From NCBI RefSeq assembly GCF_003626535.1, contig NZ_RBAL01000001.1:124001-188000 (forward strand): DNA of 64,000 nucleotides. The letters are read 5' to 3'. This DNA is from Streptomyces hoynatensis. GTDB taxonomy: Bacteria; Actinomycetota; Actinomycetes; Streptomycetales; Streptomycetaceae. The translations under genes were made by a program, and so were the position numbers. Under the pieces are notes generated by a model. The model did no database searches and had not been told where the DNA came from. It was given only the letters and a program-made list of their open reading frames with translations. Below, in pieces: positions 8,695 to 27,897 of the stretch; position 1 is the stretch's first letter, and each line of letters opens with the position of its first letter.

Positions 8695-9126
8695 ATGCCT
8701 CCCAGGAAGAAAGTCACAGGGCTGATCAAGCTCCAGATCCAGGCCGGCGCGGCCAACCCCGCGCCGCCCGTCGGCCCGGCCCTCGGCCAGCACGGCGTCA
8801 ACATCATGGAGTTCTGCAAGGCCTACAACGCCGCGACCGAGTCGCAGCGCGGCTGGGTCATCCCGGTGGAGATCACGGTCTACGAGGACCGCTCCTTCAC
8901 CTTCATCACGAAGACCCCGCCGGCCGCCAAGATGATCCTCAAGGCCGCGGGCGTGGAGAAGGGCTCGGGCGAGCCGCACAAGACCAAGGTCGCCAAGATC
9001 ACCCGCGCCCAGGTGCGGGAGATCGCCACCACCAAGATGCCCGACCTGAACGCCAACGACCTGGACGCCGCCGAGAAGATCATCGCCGGCACCGCCCGTT
9101 CCATGGGCGTCACGGTCGAGGGCTGA
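8695..9126 (+). CDS. rplK: 50S ribosomal protein L11
   Basis: L11 (143 aa) forms the GTPase-associated centre with 23S rRNA helices 43-44. It is needed for stringent-factor RelA activation and is part of the thiostrepton site. The N-terminal proline switch region [20 protein letters not shown] and the C-terminal RNA-binding segment [21 protein letters not shown] are intact. The ATG at 8695 follows GGAG at a good distance, and the product length matches the family. It is followed by rplA; in other bacteria L1 represses this bicistronic mRNA. Confidence 0.98.
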   Translation: MPPRKKVTGLIKLQIQAGAANPAPPVGPALGQHGVNIMEFCKAYNAATESQRGWVIPVEITVYEDRSFTFITKTPPAAKMILKAAGVEKGSGEPHKTKVAKITRAQVREIATTKMPDLNANDLDAAEKIIAGTARSMGVTVEG

Positions 9127-9235
9127 GCGCCGCCTTCCCGGCGTCCCGCTCGTCCCCCCGCATTCCCTCCCACCGTGGCAGGGCCAGGCGCTGGCCCGCA
9201 CCACGACTCCGGAACGACAGCCTGCAGGAGCAGTA

Positions 9236-9952
9236 GTGAAGCGCAGCAAGAATTACCGCGACGCGATCGCCAAGGTCGACAAGACCCGCGTCTACGCCCC
9301 GCTTGAGGCGGTGCGGCTGGCCAAGGAGACCTCCCCGGCCAAGTTCGACGCGACCGTCGAGGTCGCCATGCGCCTGGGCGTCGACCCGCGCAAGGCCGAC
9401 CAGATGGTCCGCGGCACCGTCAACCTGCCGCACGGCACCGGCAAGACCGCCCGGGTCCTGGTCTTCGCCACCGGTGAGCGCGCGGCGGCCGCGGAGGCCG
9501 CGGGCGCCGACATCGTCGGCTCCGACGAGCTGATCGCCGAGGTCGCGGGCGGCCGCCTGGACTTCGACGCGGTCGTGGCCACCCCGGACCTGATGGGCAA
9601 GGTCGGCCGGCTCGGCCGCGTGCTCGGTCCCCGTGGCCTGATGCCGAACCCGAAGACGGGCACCGTCACGCCCGACGTCGCGAAGGCCGTCACCGAGATC
9701 AAGGGCGGCAAGATCGAGTTCCGCGTGGACAAGCACGCGAACCTGCACTTCGTGATCGGCAAGGTCTCCTTCGGCGAGCGTGAGCTCGTGGAGAACTACG
9801 CCGCCGCGCTCGACGAGATCCTGCGCCTCAAGCCGGCGGCGGCCAAGGGCCGTTACCTCAAGAAGAGCACCATCACCACCACGATGGGCCCCGGCGTCCC
9901 CGTGGACACCAACCGCACCCGCGACCTGCTCGCGGAGGAGGCCGTCGCCTGA
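9236..9952 (+). CDS. rplA: 50S ribosomal protein L1
   Basis: L1 (238 aa) builds the mobile L1 stalk that helps deacylated tRNA leave the E site, and in many bacteria represses its own L11-L1 mRNA. Recognised from [18 protein letters not shown] in domain I and the signature [20 protein letters not shown] in domain II. The end [13 protein letters not shown] is also conserved. GTG start with GCAGGAG upstream. A long terminator hairpin follows. Confidence 0.98.
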   Translation: MKRSKNYRDAIAKVDKTRVYAPLEAVRLAKETSPAKFDATVEVAMRLGVDPRKADQMVRGTVNLPHGTGKTARVLVFATGERAAAAEAAGADIVGSDELIAEVAGGRLDFDAVVATPDLMGKVGRLGRVLGPRGLMPNPKTGTVTPDVAKAVTEIKGGKIEFRVDKHANLHFVIGKVSFGERELVENYAAALDEILRLKPAAAKGRYLKKSTITTTMGPGVPVDTNRTRDLLAEEAVA

Positions 9953-9981
9953 CGCCTCCCGCGCGGCGCCTGCCCGTTCTC

Positions 9982-10032
9982 CCTGCCCGTCTCCGCCGTA
10001 CCTGTTTCGTCACAGCGGCGGAGGCGGGCAGG
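9982..10032 (+). terminator. Terminator of the L11-L1 operon
   Basis: A 17-bp stem with one wobble pair (9982-9998 with 10016-10032) and a 17-base loop, 30 bases after rplA. No clear T-run follows, as is common in Streptomyces. Confidence 0.6.
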
Positions 10033-10143
10033 TGCGTTGTGGGGGACCGGAGTTAGCCTGAGGACAGGCCGGCGGACGCCGCGCGGGGGACCGGCGAGGG
10101 GCCGGGGTCCCGGCGTCCTGGCCAGAGACGGCGGGAGGCCACC

Positions 10144-11094
10144 ATGCGCCACAGGCACGGCGCCGCGCTCGGCGCGGCGGCCCTGGTACTGCTGATGGGC
10201 ACGGCCGCCTGTGGCGGCTCGGGAGACGGCGAACGCGCCGCTCCCGGGGACGGGCGGGGCGAGGCGGGGGAGCGGCAGGGCGAGGCGCTGGCCGCGGTGC
10301 AGGCCGCGGCCAGGTCCACCGAGGAGATCACCTCGGCGACCTTCGAGGCCGAGCTGAGCCGGCCGGGCTCGCCGGGCGGCGAGATCCGCGTCTCGGGGGC
10401 CCTCTCCTGGGGCGAGCAGGTCGCGATGGACGCCACCACCACGGGCGACTGGCTGGGCTTCGGCGCCGGGGGCGAGGCGGCCGAGGCGGAGCTGATCCGG
10501 GTCGACGACGCCCTGTACGTGAACGTGGCGGACGTGCTGGGCGGCGCCGGCGGCGCCGAGTGGCTGGGGCTCGACCTGGCGGACCTCGGCCGGCTGGCGG
10601 GCGACGAGACGCTCGCCGACGAGCTGTCCCTCGGCCTGGACGGATCGGCCCAGGACCCGGCGCGGCAGATGAGGCTGCTGCTCGCCTCGCCGGACGTCTC
10701 CCTGGCGGGCGAGGAGGAGCTCGACGGCGCCCGGGTGCGGCACTACGAGGGCTCCGTCTCGGTGGCGGAGGCCCTGGCGGGCGAGGGCGCGGCCGCGCTC
10801 ACCGAGGAGGAGCGGCAGGCGATCTCCGAGGCCCTGGGCGCCCAGGGCATCGAGGGGTACGACGTGGACGTCTGGCTGGACGAGCAGGACTTCCCGGTCC
10901 GCGTCCTGCAGTCGTACGACACCGACGAGGGGCCGGTCACCTACCGGGTGGACTACGCCGATCTCGGCACGGAGGTGCGGGTGTCGGCGCCCGCGGAGGA
11001 CGAGGTGACCGACCTCGGCGACTACCTCGGCGCGCTGGTGGGCGATGCCCTCGGCGGCGCGGGCGCCGGGGGAGACGGGGCGCGGGGGGCCTGA
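10144..11094 (+). CDS. Putative secreted lipoprotein
   Basis: A 316-residue exported protein of unknown function. A basic start (MRHRHG) and a hydrophobic stretch lead to a lipobox with Cys23 (GTAACGG), which would be lipid-modified and anchor the protein outside the membrane. An acidic Gly/Glu linker and a hydrophilic domain (about 55-300) follow, with alternating short beta-like segments (VRHYEGSVSV, VTYRVDYADLG). This resembles the LppX/LprG-type fold that shuttles lipids, but only weakly. A lipoprotein gene here, between L1 and L10, is usual in Streptomyces. Its acidic composition and high Gly/Ala content limit further inference. Confidence 0.8.
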   Translation: MRHRHGAALGAAALVLLMGTAACGGSGDGERAAPGDGRGEAGERQGEALAAVQAAARSTEEITSATFEAELSRPGSPGGEIRVSGALSWGEQVAMDATTTGDWLGFGAGGEAAEAELIRVDDALYVNVADVLGGAGGAEWLGLDLADLGRLAGDETLADELSLGLDGSAQDPARQMRLLLASPDVSLAGEEELDGARVRHYEGSVSVAEALAGEGAAALTEEERQAISEALGAQGIEGYDVDVWLDEQDFPVRVLQSYDTDEGPVTYRVDYADLGTEVRVSAPAEDEVTDLGDYLGALVGDALGGAGAGGDGARGA

Positions 11095-11125
11095 GCCGGG
11101 TGTGGGGGGCGCCCCCGCACCCGAT

Positions 11126-11155
11126 TTGCCTGAGCGTGTGCCGGTCGCCTACCCT
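11126..11155 (+). promoter_or_regulatory. Promoter of the L10-L12 operon
   Basis: TTGCCT (11126-11131), an 18-base spacer and TACCCT (11150-11155), about 240 bases before rplJ. The intervening RNA is the L10 leader. Confidence 0.5.
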
Positions 11156-11159
11156 CGTG

Positions 11160-11391
11160 CGGTAGCCATAGACCGCTGGTTGCCGCCGCGTGCTCCGCGA
11201 GGAGTCCCGGGCGGCCGAAGGAATCCGCTGAACCGCGGACGGCCTGCGTAGGTGACCCTGGAAGACCGGAGACGTCCGTCTCCTCAGTCCGCCCTGTGCG
11301 CCTGCGCCAGGGCGTTTCGTTTTGCTCGTTTTGCCCGGTTCCTTCCGTTGCGGTTGTTCACCCGGAAAAACCCGGAAGGAGGGCCGAGGTT
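11160..11391 (+). promoter_or_regulatory. L10 leader region of the rplJ-rplL mRNA
   Basis: The untranslated leader before rplJ holds several inverted segments (for example around 11189-11240) and ends in an attenuator-like hairpin. In many bacteria the L10(L12)4 complex binds such a leader to repress its own synthesis. The class is assigned from position and structure, not from a covariance match. Confidence 0.6.
11290..11323 (+). terminator. Attenuator-like terminator in the L10 leader
   Basis: CGCCCTG pairs with CAGGGCG (11290-11296 with 11308-11314). An inner GCG/CGC pair closes a CCTG loop, and TTTCGTTTT follows immediately. Such a U-rich tail is rare in this GC-rich window. It lies about 70 bases before the rplJ start, so it could limit readthrough to L10-L12. 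Confidence 0.6.
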
Positions 11392-11940
11392 ATGGCGAGT
11401 CCCGACAAGGCGGCGGCCGTCAAGGAGATCAGGGAGAACTTCGAACACTCCCACGCTGCCGTCGTCACCGCGTACACCGGTCTCACCGTGGCGCAGCTCA
11501 AGAAGCTGCGCCGTTCGCTCGGCGAGAACGCCCAGTACCGTGTGGCGAAGAACACGCTGACCAAGATCGCGGCCAACGAGGCCGGGGTCACCGGGCTCGA
11601 CGAGTTCTTCAAGGGCTCGACGGCCGTCGCCTTCGTGACCGGTGACCCGGTCGAGGCGGCGAAGGGGCTGCGCGACTTCGCCAAGGAAAACCCCGCGCTC
11701 GTGATCAAGGGCGGCGTCCTCGACGGCAAGTCCCTGACCGCGGACGAGATCAACAAGCTCGCGGACCTCGAGTCCCGCGAGGTGCTGCTCGCCAAGCTGG
11801 CGGGTGGCCTGAAGGCGTCCATGGCCAAGGCCGCGGCGACCTTCCAGGCCCCGCTCACGCAGCTGGTCCGCACCGCGGACGCGCTGCGCGCCAAGCAGGA
11901 GGAGCAGGGCGGTGCCGGGGAGCCTGCTCCCGCCGAGTAG
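11392..11940 (+). CDS. rplJ: 50S ribosomal protein L10
   Basis: L10 (182 aa) anchors the L7/L12 stalk on the 50S subunit next to L11 and regulates translation of its own operon. The N-terminal rRNA-binding domain contains [20 protein letters not shown] and [12 protein letters not shown]. The long C-terminal helix near residues 140-170 carries the L12 dimers. The ATG at 11392 is preceded by a strong AAGGAGG. The gene lies 96 bases before rplL. Confidence 0.97.
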   Translation: MASPDKAAAVKEIRENFEHSHAAVVTAYTGLTVAQLKKLRRSLGENAQYRVAKNTLTKIAANEAGVTGLDEFFKGSTAVAFVTGDPVEAAKGLRDFAKENPALVIKGGVLDGKSLTADEINKLADLESREVLLAKLAGGLKASMAKAAATFQAPLTQLVRTADALRAKQEEQGGAGEPAPAE

Positions 11941-12036
11941 GCATCCGCCCGCCGAACACCGGCCGATCGACACAAGCCAACCGGCTGGCCAACCGGCACC
12001 AGCCGACTTCAAGTCAGACAGGGAAGGACCGTCATC

Positions 12037-12426
12037 ATGGCGAAGCTGAGCCAGGACGAGCTGCTCGACCAGTTCTCCGAGATGACCCTGCTCGAGCTCT
12101 CCGACTTCGTGAAGAAGTTCGAGGAGAAGTTCGACGTCAAGGCCGCCGCCCCGGCCGCCGTCGCCGTCGCCGCCCCGGGTGGTGGCGGTGCCGCCGCCGA
12201 GGCCGAGCCGGAGAAGGACGAGTTCGACGTCGTCCTCACCAGCGCGGGCGACAAGAAGATCCAGGTCATCAAGGTCGTGCGCGAGCTGACCTCGCTGGGT
12301 CTCAAGGAGGCCAAGGAGCTCGTGGACAACGCTCCGAAGCCCGTCCTCGAGAAGGTCAACAAGGAGGCCGCCGACAAGGCCAAGGAGTCCCTCGAGGGCG
12401 CCGGCGCCGGTGTCGAGGTCAAGTGA
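12037..12426 (+). CDS. rplL: 50S ribosomal protein L7/L12
   Basis: Stalk protein (129 aa) that recruits and activates the translational GTPases (EF-G, EF-Tu, IF2). The N-terminal dimerisation helix ([20 protein letters not shown]) is joined by an Ala/Pro/Gly hinge (about residues 36-56) to the globular domain. That domain shows [20 protein letters not shown] and LVDNAPKPV. Present in several copies per ribosome, so expression must exceed that of rpoBC downstream; a hairpin follows that could achieve this. Confidence 0.98.
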   Translation: MAKLSQDELLDQFSEMTLLELSDFVKKFEEKFDVKAAAPAAVAVAAPGGGGAAAEAEPEKDEFDVVLTSAGDKKIQVIKVVRELTSLGLKEAKELVDNAPKPVLEKVNKEAADKAKESLEGAGAGVEVK

Positions 12427-12450
12427 CCGCCTGACCGCCTCCGCGGTCGT

Positions 12451-12491
12451 CGCCAGGGGCGATCACCCAGTCGGGTGGTCGCCCCTGGGCG
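12451..12491 (+). terminator. Hairpin after rplL
   Basis: A long imperfect stem (CGCCAGGGGCGATCACCC with GGGTGGTCGCCCCTGGGCG), loop AGTC, is followed by TTCTT. It can end most L10-L12 transcripts before rpoB. The following stretch 12492-12780 shows no gene and nothing recognised. Confidence 0.6.
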
Positions 12492-12788
12492 TTCTTCCGG
12501 CGGCCTCCTTGCCCCCCGCGGCAGGGCGGGTATGGTGATCTTCGGTCACCGAGGGGCCTTGACGAACCGCATCCGGCGCGCGATTCTCAGGTCGCGTCGC
12601 CAAGTCGGTCCATGATCCGAGGCATGGAACCGTGGCGGAGCGGGAAGTGATGCGGCAGACAGGTCCACGACCGGCGTTCGAGGCGGCCGGGCGTAGATCG
12701 TGAAGGGGTCTTCAGGCAGCCCGAGGGCGGTCTGGGGGTCGCGGCAAGAGAACACCGAGGGTGGCTCCTCGATGGTGGATAGGGGCAT

Positions 12789-12817
12789 TGGACATCAGTG
12801 GGTCTTGTGGCTACACT
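12789..12817 (+). promoter_or_regulatory. rpoB promoter
   Basis: TGGACA (12789-12794), a 17-base spacer and TACACT (12812-12817) match the housekeeping consensus, about 90 bases before the rpoB start. This gives rpoBC a transcription unit independent of L10-L12. Confidence 0.6.
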
Positions 12818-12906
12818 GACTCTTTGCGCTGCCTAGCTGCCTCCTGCCCGTCACCAGGGGGATGGGCACGCGCGCAGAGAGTCCGAGCCCTCGGAAGGAC
12901 CCCCTC

Positions 12907-16392
<3,486 letters not shown>

Positions 16393-16481
16393 CGGGTCTC
16401 CCGGGCGGCAGCCCGGGAGGTTCCCCCATCCGGACCCCGATCAGACCATTGATGACACGACACTGAGAGGGATTGACGAGA

Positions 16482-20381
<3,900 letters not shown>

Positions 20382-20421
20382 CCCCCTCCGCCCGTCGGGA
20401 GGCGTCTCCCGGCCGTCCCGA

Positions 20422-20459
20422 GGCCCGTTCCGCGCGGCTGTGCCGCCGCGGGGCGGGCC
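20422..20459 (+). terminator. Terminator of rpoBC
   Basis: GGCCCGTTCCGCGCGGC (20422-20438) pairs imperfectly with GCCGCCGCGGGGCGGGCC (20442-20459) over a TGT loop, 40 bases after rpoC. A smaller hairpin (CGGGAGG..CTCCCG) precedes it. Between here and the rpsL promoter (20460-20693) nothing else is recognised. Confidence 0.55.
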
Positions 20460-20693
20460 TTCGGGCCGCCCGGGGCCCTCGTCCGGCGGGGGCCTCGCCT
20501 GGCCGTCCCCGCCGGGGGCGTACGGGGCGGGGCGGCGGGGGAACGCGGCGGTGAACGTTCGGGGCGCGGCAGGCATGAAGGCGCGGCGACGGGGAAAAAT
20601 GCAGGAGCCGCGGCGCACGCGTACCCGCGGGGACGGTTTCGGTATCGTCGTGTGGGCTGTTGCTCCATATCCGCGCGCGGGCAGGCGATCGTT

Positions 20694-20722
20694 TTGACCC
20701 TGGCCCGTAGGGTAGGTACGCT
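20694..20722 (+). promoter_or_regulatory. str operon promoter
   Basis: TTGACC (20694-20699), a 17-base spacer and TACGCT (20717-20722), a close housekeeping match. It leaves a leader of about 180 bases before rpsL. Confidence 0.65.
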
Positions 20723-20830
20723 CTGACCTTGTGCCTGGGGTGTTCCCTGCGCTCTTTCAGCCGTAGAAGGAACTCCGGGATCTGCATCCTCTCCTCACTC
20801 TCACGAGGAGGCCGGGAGCCGTGCAGTCTT

Positions 20831-20855
20831 CGACACGCCCGACCGCGTGGGTCGG
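20831..20855 (+). promoter_or_regulatory. Leader hairpin shared with the S10 operon
   Basis: A 25-base element with a CCGACC/GGTCGG stem and GCGTG loop, ending 53 bases before rpsL. The same 25-mer with one change (G to A at position 7) occurs at 33349-33373 before rpsJ. A shared RNA or DNA control element for translation operons is plausible; function is inference. Confidence 0.55.
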
Positions 20856-20908
20856 CGGGTGTTCCAGGTTAGCTTTATCGAGATCGGCACAGAGAAACCG
20901 GAGATACG

Positions 20909-21280
20909 GTGCCAACGATCCAGCAGCTGGTCCGCAAGGGCCGGCAGGACAAGGTCGAGAAGAACAAGACGCCCGCGCTCGAGGGCTCGCCCCAGCGCCG
21001 CGGCGTCTGCACGCGTGTGTTCACGACCACCCCGAAGAAGCCGAACTCGGCGCTTCGGAAGGTCGCGCGTGTGCGGCTGAGCAATGGGATCGAGGTCACC
21101 GCCTACATCCCGGGTGAGAACCACAACCTTCAGGAGCACTCCATCGTGCTGGTGCGCGGTGGCCGTGTGAAGGACCTGCCGGGTGTGCGCTACAAGATCA
21201 TCCGCGGCTCTCTTGACACCCAGGGTGTGAAGAACCGCAAGCAGGCCCGCAGCCGCTACGGCGCCAAGAAGGAGAAGTAA
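20909..21280 (+). CDS. rpsL: 30S ribosomal protein S12
   Basis: S12 (123 aa) lines the decoding centre and governs accuracy. It is the classical site of streptomycin resistance. Lys43 and Lys88, Pro91 and Gly92 are wild type ([26 protein letters not shown]), so no streptomycin-resistance change is encoded. GTG start with GGAGA upstream. First gene of rpsL-rpsG-fusA-tuf; rpsG begins two bases after its stop. Confidence 0.99.
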   Translation: MPTIQQLVRKGRQDKVEKNKTPALEGSPQRRGVCTRVFTTTPKKPNSALRKVARVRLSNGIEVTAYIPGENHNLQEHSIVLVRGGRVKDLPGVRYKIIRGSLDTQGVKNRKQARSRYGAKKEK

Positions 21281-21282
21281 CC

Positions 21283-21753
21283 ATGCCTCGTAAGGGCCCC
21301 GCGCCGAAGCGCCCGGTGCACGTCGACCCGGTCTACGGCTCTCCCCTGGTGACCTCCCTCATCAACAAGGTGCTGCTCAACGGCAAGCGCTCCACCGCCG
21401 AACGCATCGTCTACGGCGCCATGGAGGGCCTGCGCGAGAAGAGCGGCACCGACCCTGTCATCACGCTCAAGCGCGCGCTGGAGAACGTGAAGCCGACCAT
21501 CGAGGTCAAGTCCCGCCGCGTCGGCGGCGCGACCTACCAGGTGCCGGTCGAGGTGAAGCCCGGCCGTTCCTCCACCCTCGCGCTGCGCTGGCTGGTCGGG
21601 TACTCCCGGGCCCGGCGCGAGAAGACGATGACCGAGCGGCTGATGAACGAGCTGCTCGACGCCTCCAACGGGCTCGGCGCCTCCGTGAAGAAGCGCGAGG
21701 ACACCCACAAGATGGCCGAGTCCAACAAGGCCTTCGCGCACTACCGCTGGTAG
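21283..21753 (+). CDS. rpsG: 30S ribosomal protein S7
   Basis: S7 (156 aa) nucleates assembly of the 30S head and contacts E-site tRNA; in E. coli it represses str operon translation. Recognised from [37 protein letters not shown] and the C-terminal [21 protein letters not shown]. It follows rpsL by two bases, suggesting translational coupling, and fusA begins 39 bases after it. Confidence 0.98.
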   Translation: MPRKGPAPKRPVHVDPVYGSPLVTSLINKVLLNGKRSTAERIVYGAMEGLREKSGTDPVITLKRALENVKPTIEVKSRRVGGATYQVPVEVKPGRSSTLALRWLVGYSRARREKTMTERLMNELLDASNGLGASVKKREDTHKMAESNKAFAHYRW

Positions 21754-21792
21754 TCGCACACCCCATCGAGACCGAGAGAAGACTGAAGCCAG

Positions 21793-23913
<2,121 letters not shown>

Positions 23914-24033
23914 CCCCAGGCCCCAGCATCCGGGCTCCGGGGGCATTCGAGCCCCCGGACGCCCAGCCCTTCAGCGAAGCGGTCAAGGGCGTCCCCCTCG
24001 GGGTCCTGGCCGGTTCGGTCGACCATCTGAAAA

Positions 24034-24054
24034 CCTCCCGCAAGGCGCGGGAGG
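24034..24054 (+). other. Hairpin in the fusA-tuf gap
   Basis: CCTCCCGC (24034-24041), loop AAGGC, and GCGGGAGG (24047-24054) form a perfect 8-bp stem 30 bases before tuf. It may be a processing or regulatory site; the 171-base gap may also hold a tuf promoter, not confidently seen. Confidence 0.5.
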
Positions 24055-24084
24055 CGTACAGCACCAGTCCACAGGAGGACCCCA

Positions 24085-25278
<1,194 letters not shown>

Positions 25279-25304
25279 CCCCGGCCTGCTGACGGCCTCA
25301 CCCC

Positions 25305-25343
25305 AGGGCCCCGTTCCCCGCCGCGTGCGGGGGGCGGGGCCCT
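25305..25343 (+). terminator. Terminator of the str operon
   Basis: AGGGCCCCG (25305-25313) pairs with CGGGGCCCT (25335-25343) and the loop side adds a CCCCGC/GCGGGG extension. It lies 27 bases after tuf. The following bases up to 25525 hold no recognised feature. Confidence 0.7.
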
Positions 25344-25525
25344 CGGCGTGTGCGGCCGCCGTCCGTTCGGCGGCTGTTCGCCGGTCCGCTCGGCGCTGAT
25401 CCCGACCGTTCGTCGAAGGCACCCTTCGGTGGCCTGCCGGCGGGGGAGGGCGGTTCCTATCGTTCGTCACGGTTCTCCCCGCGCTGCCCGGCAGCGCGCA
25501 GCCCCCTGGTGGACAGGAGCCGCCC

Positions 25526-25915
25526 ATGACGACGTCCCCTACATCCGAGGGGAGCGAGCCGCCGCTCGCGGTGACCGAGGCCCGCGCGGTGGCGATGCAC
25601 GACGATCCGCGCTTCCGTGAACTCCGGGCCCGCCTGGTGCGGTTCGTCCTCCCGGCGAGCGTGGTCTTCCTCGCCTGGTACCTGCTGTACGTGCTGCTGT
25701 CGGCCTACGCGGACGGGCTGATGTCCACGAAGGTGGTCGGCAACGCCAACGTCGCCCTGTTCTTCGGGCTGCTGCAGTTCGTGACCACCTTCGGGATCGC
25801 GATCCTCTACTCGCGCTACGCCAACCGCAGCCTCGACCCGCTCGCCGACGAACTGCGCGCGGAGCTGGAGGGCTCCGGGGAAGAGCCGGCCGCACGGAGG
25901 GGAGAGGACGCATGA
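25526..25915 (+). CDS. DUF485 small membrane protein (YjcH-like)
   Basis: A 129-residue membrane protein of the DUF485 family, encoded next to acetate symporters in many bacteria (yjcH-actP in E. coli). The first hydrophobic helix is [20 protein letters not shown] and the second lies near [19 protein letters not shown], followed by [17 protein letters not shown]. The last four bases overlap the start of the symporter gene (ATGA), so the two are translationally coupled. A role in symporter assembly or activity is inferred from this linkage. Confidence 0.9.
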   Translation: MTTSPTSEGSEPPLAVTEARAVAMHDDPRFRELRARLVRFVLPASVVFLAWYLLYVLLSAYADGLMSTKVVGNANVALFFGLLQFVTTFGIAILYSRYANRSLDPLADELRAELEGSGEEPAARRGEDA

Positions 25916-27615
25916 CGACGCTTGCCGCCGAGACCACCTCGCAGGAGCGGCTGATCACGATGATCCTGTTCACGGCGCTGATCGCCGTGACCATCGGGAT
26001 CACCGTGTGGGCGGGCCGCCGCACCAGGTCGGCCACGGACTTCCACTCCGGCGGGCGCGGCTTCACCGGCCTCCAGAACGGCTTCGCCATCGGCGGCGAC
26101 TACATGTCGGCCGCCTCCTTCCTCGGCATCGCGGGCACCATCGCGCTCTTCGGCTACGACGGCTTCCTCTACTCGATCGGCTTCCTGGTGGCCTGGCTGG
26201 TGGCCCTGCTGCTGGTCGCGGAACTGCTGCGGAACTCGGGCCGGTTCACCATGGCCGACGTGGTCTCCTACCGGATGCGGCAGCGGCCGGTGCGGACCGC
26301 GGCCTCGGTGTCGACGCTGACCGTCTCGATCTTCTACCTGCTGGCGCAGATGGTCGGCGCCGGGGCGCTGGTGGCGCTGCTGCTCGGCATCGAGGACGGC
26401 GACACCTACCTGGGGATGAGCGCCGACACCGCCAAGATCGTCGGCATCGTCGTGGTCGGCATCCTGATGGTCGTCTACGTGTCCTTCGGCGGGATGACCG
26501 GCACCACCTGGGTGCAGATCGTCAAGGCGGTCCTGCTGATGGGCGGGGCGCTGCTGGTCACCCTGCTGGTGCTGTCGATCTACGACTTCGACTTCGGCGC
26601 CCTGATGAACGACGCCTCCTCCGCCAGCGGGGTGGGGGACGCCTTCCTCGAACCCGGGCAGAGATACGGGGTCGAGGTGGCGGGCGACGCCTGGCAGACG
26701 ATGATCAACAAGCTCGACCTGATCAGCCTCGGCCTCGCCCTGGTCCTGGGCACCGCGGGCCTGCCGCACATCCTGATCCGCTTCTACACGGTCCCCGACT
26801 CGAAGACCGCGCGGAAGTCGGTGAACTGGGCGATCGGCCTCATCGGCACCTTCTACCTGCTGACCCTCGTCCTCGGCTTCGGCGCCGCCGCGCTGGTGGG
26901 GCGGGAGGCCATCGTGGGGCAGAACGCGGCGGGCAACACGGCCGCGCCCCAGCTCGCCGAGGCGGTGGGCGACCACTTCGGCGGCGACTTCTGGGGGGCG
27001 GTGCTGCTCGCCTTCATCGCCGCGGTGGCGTTCGCCACCATCCTGTCCACGGTGGCGGGCCTGACCATCGCCTCGTCCTCCTCGCTGGCCCACGACTTCT
27101 ACAACAACGTGCTGCGCCGCGGGAAGGCGAGCGAGCGGGACGAGGTGCGGGTGGCGCGGTTCGCGGCCATCGGCGTGGGCGTCATCTCGATCGTCCTCGC
27201 GGTGTTCGCGCAGAACCTCAACGTCGCCTTCCTGGTCGCCCTGGCCTTCGCGATCGCGGCCTCGGCGAACCTGCCCACGGTGCTGCTCAGCCTCTTCTGG
27301 CGGCGCTTCAACACCACGGGCGCGGTGGCCGGGATCTACGGTGGGCTGATCAGCTCGGTCGGCCTGGTGTTCTTCTCGCCGGTCGTCTCGGGCAAGGGAG
27401 TGGACGCCAAGGGGAACAACCTCTCGCTCTTCCCCGAAAGCGTCGACTTCCACTGGTTCCCGCTGGAGAACCCGGGCCTGGTCTCGATCCCCGTCGGCCT
27501 CCTGTGCGCGATCCTCGGCACCCTGCTCTCGCGCGAGGAGGACCCCGACCGGTTCGCCAGGCTCCAGGTCCGCGCCCTCACCGGGGCGGGGGCCGAGCGG
27601 GCCACCACCCACTGA
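25912..27615 (+). CDS. actP: Cation/acetate symporter, ActP-like
   Basis: Sodium:solute symporter family protein (567 aa, about 13 membrane helices) probably importing acetate or related short monocarboxylates with a cation. Family features are the early ATDFHSGGRGFTGLQNGFAI segment, GDYMSAASFLGIAG, the sodium-site region near YVSFGGMTGTTWVQIVKA, and GTAGLPHILIRFYTV, which is typical of ActP/MctC. The overlap with DUF485 supports this assignment. It may serve acetate scavenging after overflow metabolism. A second, more divergent pair is at 31.1-32.9 kb. Confidence 0.88.
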   Translation: MTTLAAETTSQERLITMILFTALIAVTIGITVWAGRRTRSATDFHSGGRGFTGLQNGFAIGGDYMSAASFLGIAGTIALFGYDGFLYSIGFLVAWLVALLLVAELLRNSGRFTMADVVSYRMRQRPVRTAASVSTLTVSIFYLLAQMVGAGALVALLLGIEDGDTYLGMSADTAKIVGIVVVGILMVVYVSFGGMTGTTWVQIVKAVLLMGGALLVTLLVLSIYDFDFGALMNDASSASGVGDAFLEPGQRYGVEVAGDAWQTMINKLDLISLGLALVLGTAGLPHILIRFYTVPDSKTARKSVNWAIGLIGTFYLLTLVLGFGAAALVGREAIVGQNAAGNTAAPQLAEAVGDHFGGDFWGAVLLAFIAAVAFATILSTVAGLTIASSSSLAHDFYNNVLRRGKASERDEVRVARFAAIGVGVISIVLAVFAQNLNVAFLVALAFAIAASANLPTVLLSLFWRRFNTTGAVAGIYGGLISSVGLVFFSPVVSGKGVDAKGNNLSLFPESVDFHWFPLENPGLVSIPVGLLCAILGTLLSREEDPDRFARLQVRALTGAGAERATTH

Positions 27616-27661
27616 TCGGCAGCCACCTCCCACAGGACCGGGCTCCCTCCCCCGGTTCCCG

Positions 27662-27699
27662 GCCCGGGCCCTCGGGATTCCCCGCTCGAGGGCCCGGGC
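27662..27699 (+). terminator. Terminator after actP
   Basis: A perfect 13-bp stem (GCCCGGGCCCTCG 27662-27674 with CGAGGGCCCGGGC 27687-27699) and 12-base loop, 46 bases after the stop. The rest of the gap to 27897 contains only short GC-rich near-repeats (GCGGGCGTTGAAC twice) and no recognised site. Confidence 0.7.
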
Positions 27700-27897
27700 G
27701 CGTGGGCGGGCGGGCGCGTGGGCGCGGCCGGCGTGCCCTGGGCGGGCGTTGAACGAGGCGGGCGTTGAACGGCGTGGGCTCGAACAGGATGGGCCCGAAC
27801 CGGGTGGGGACGGCGGGTTGCGCGCAGGCCCTGCCCGAAGGTGTGAACGCGGTGAAAGCGGGGGCAAGTTAGCCCCGGCCCCGTTCACACTGGGCGC

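Noticed and set aside
12862..12906. ATG start for RpoB 15 codons before the TTG
   Set aside because: The TTG has a good Shine-Dalgarno and gives the conserved N-terminus and the 1161-residue length.
20909..21280. Streptomycin resistance change in S12, given the altered RpoB
   Set aside because: Lys43, Lys88, Pro91 and Gly92 are all wild type.
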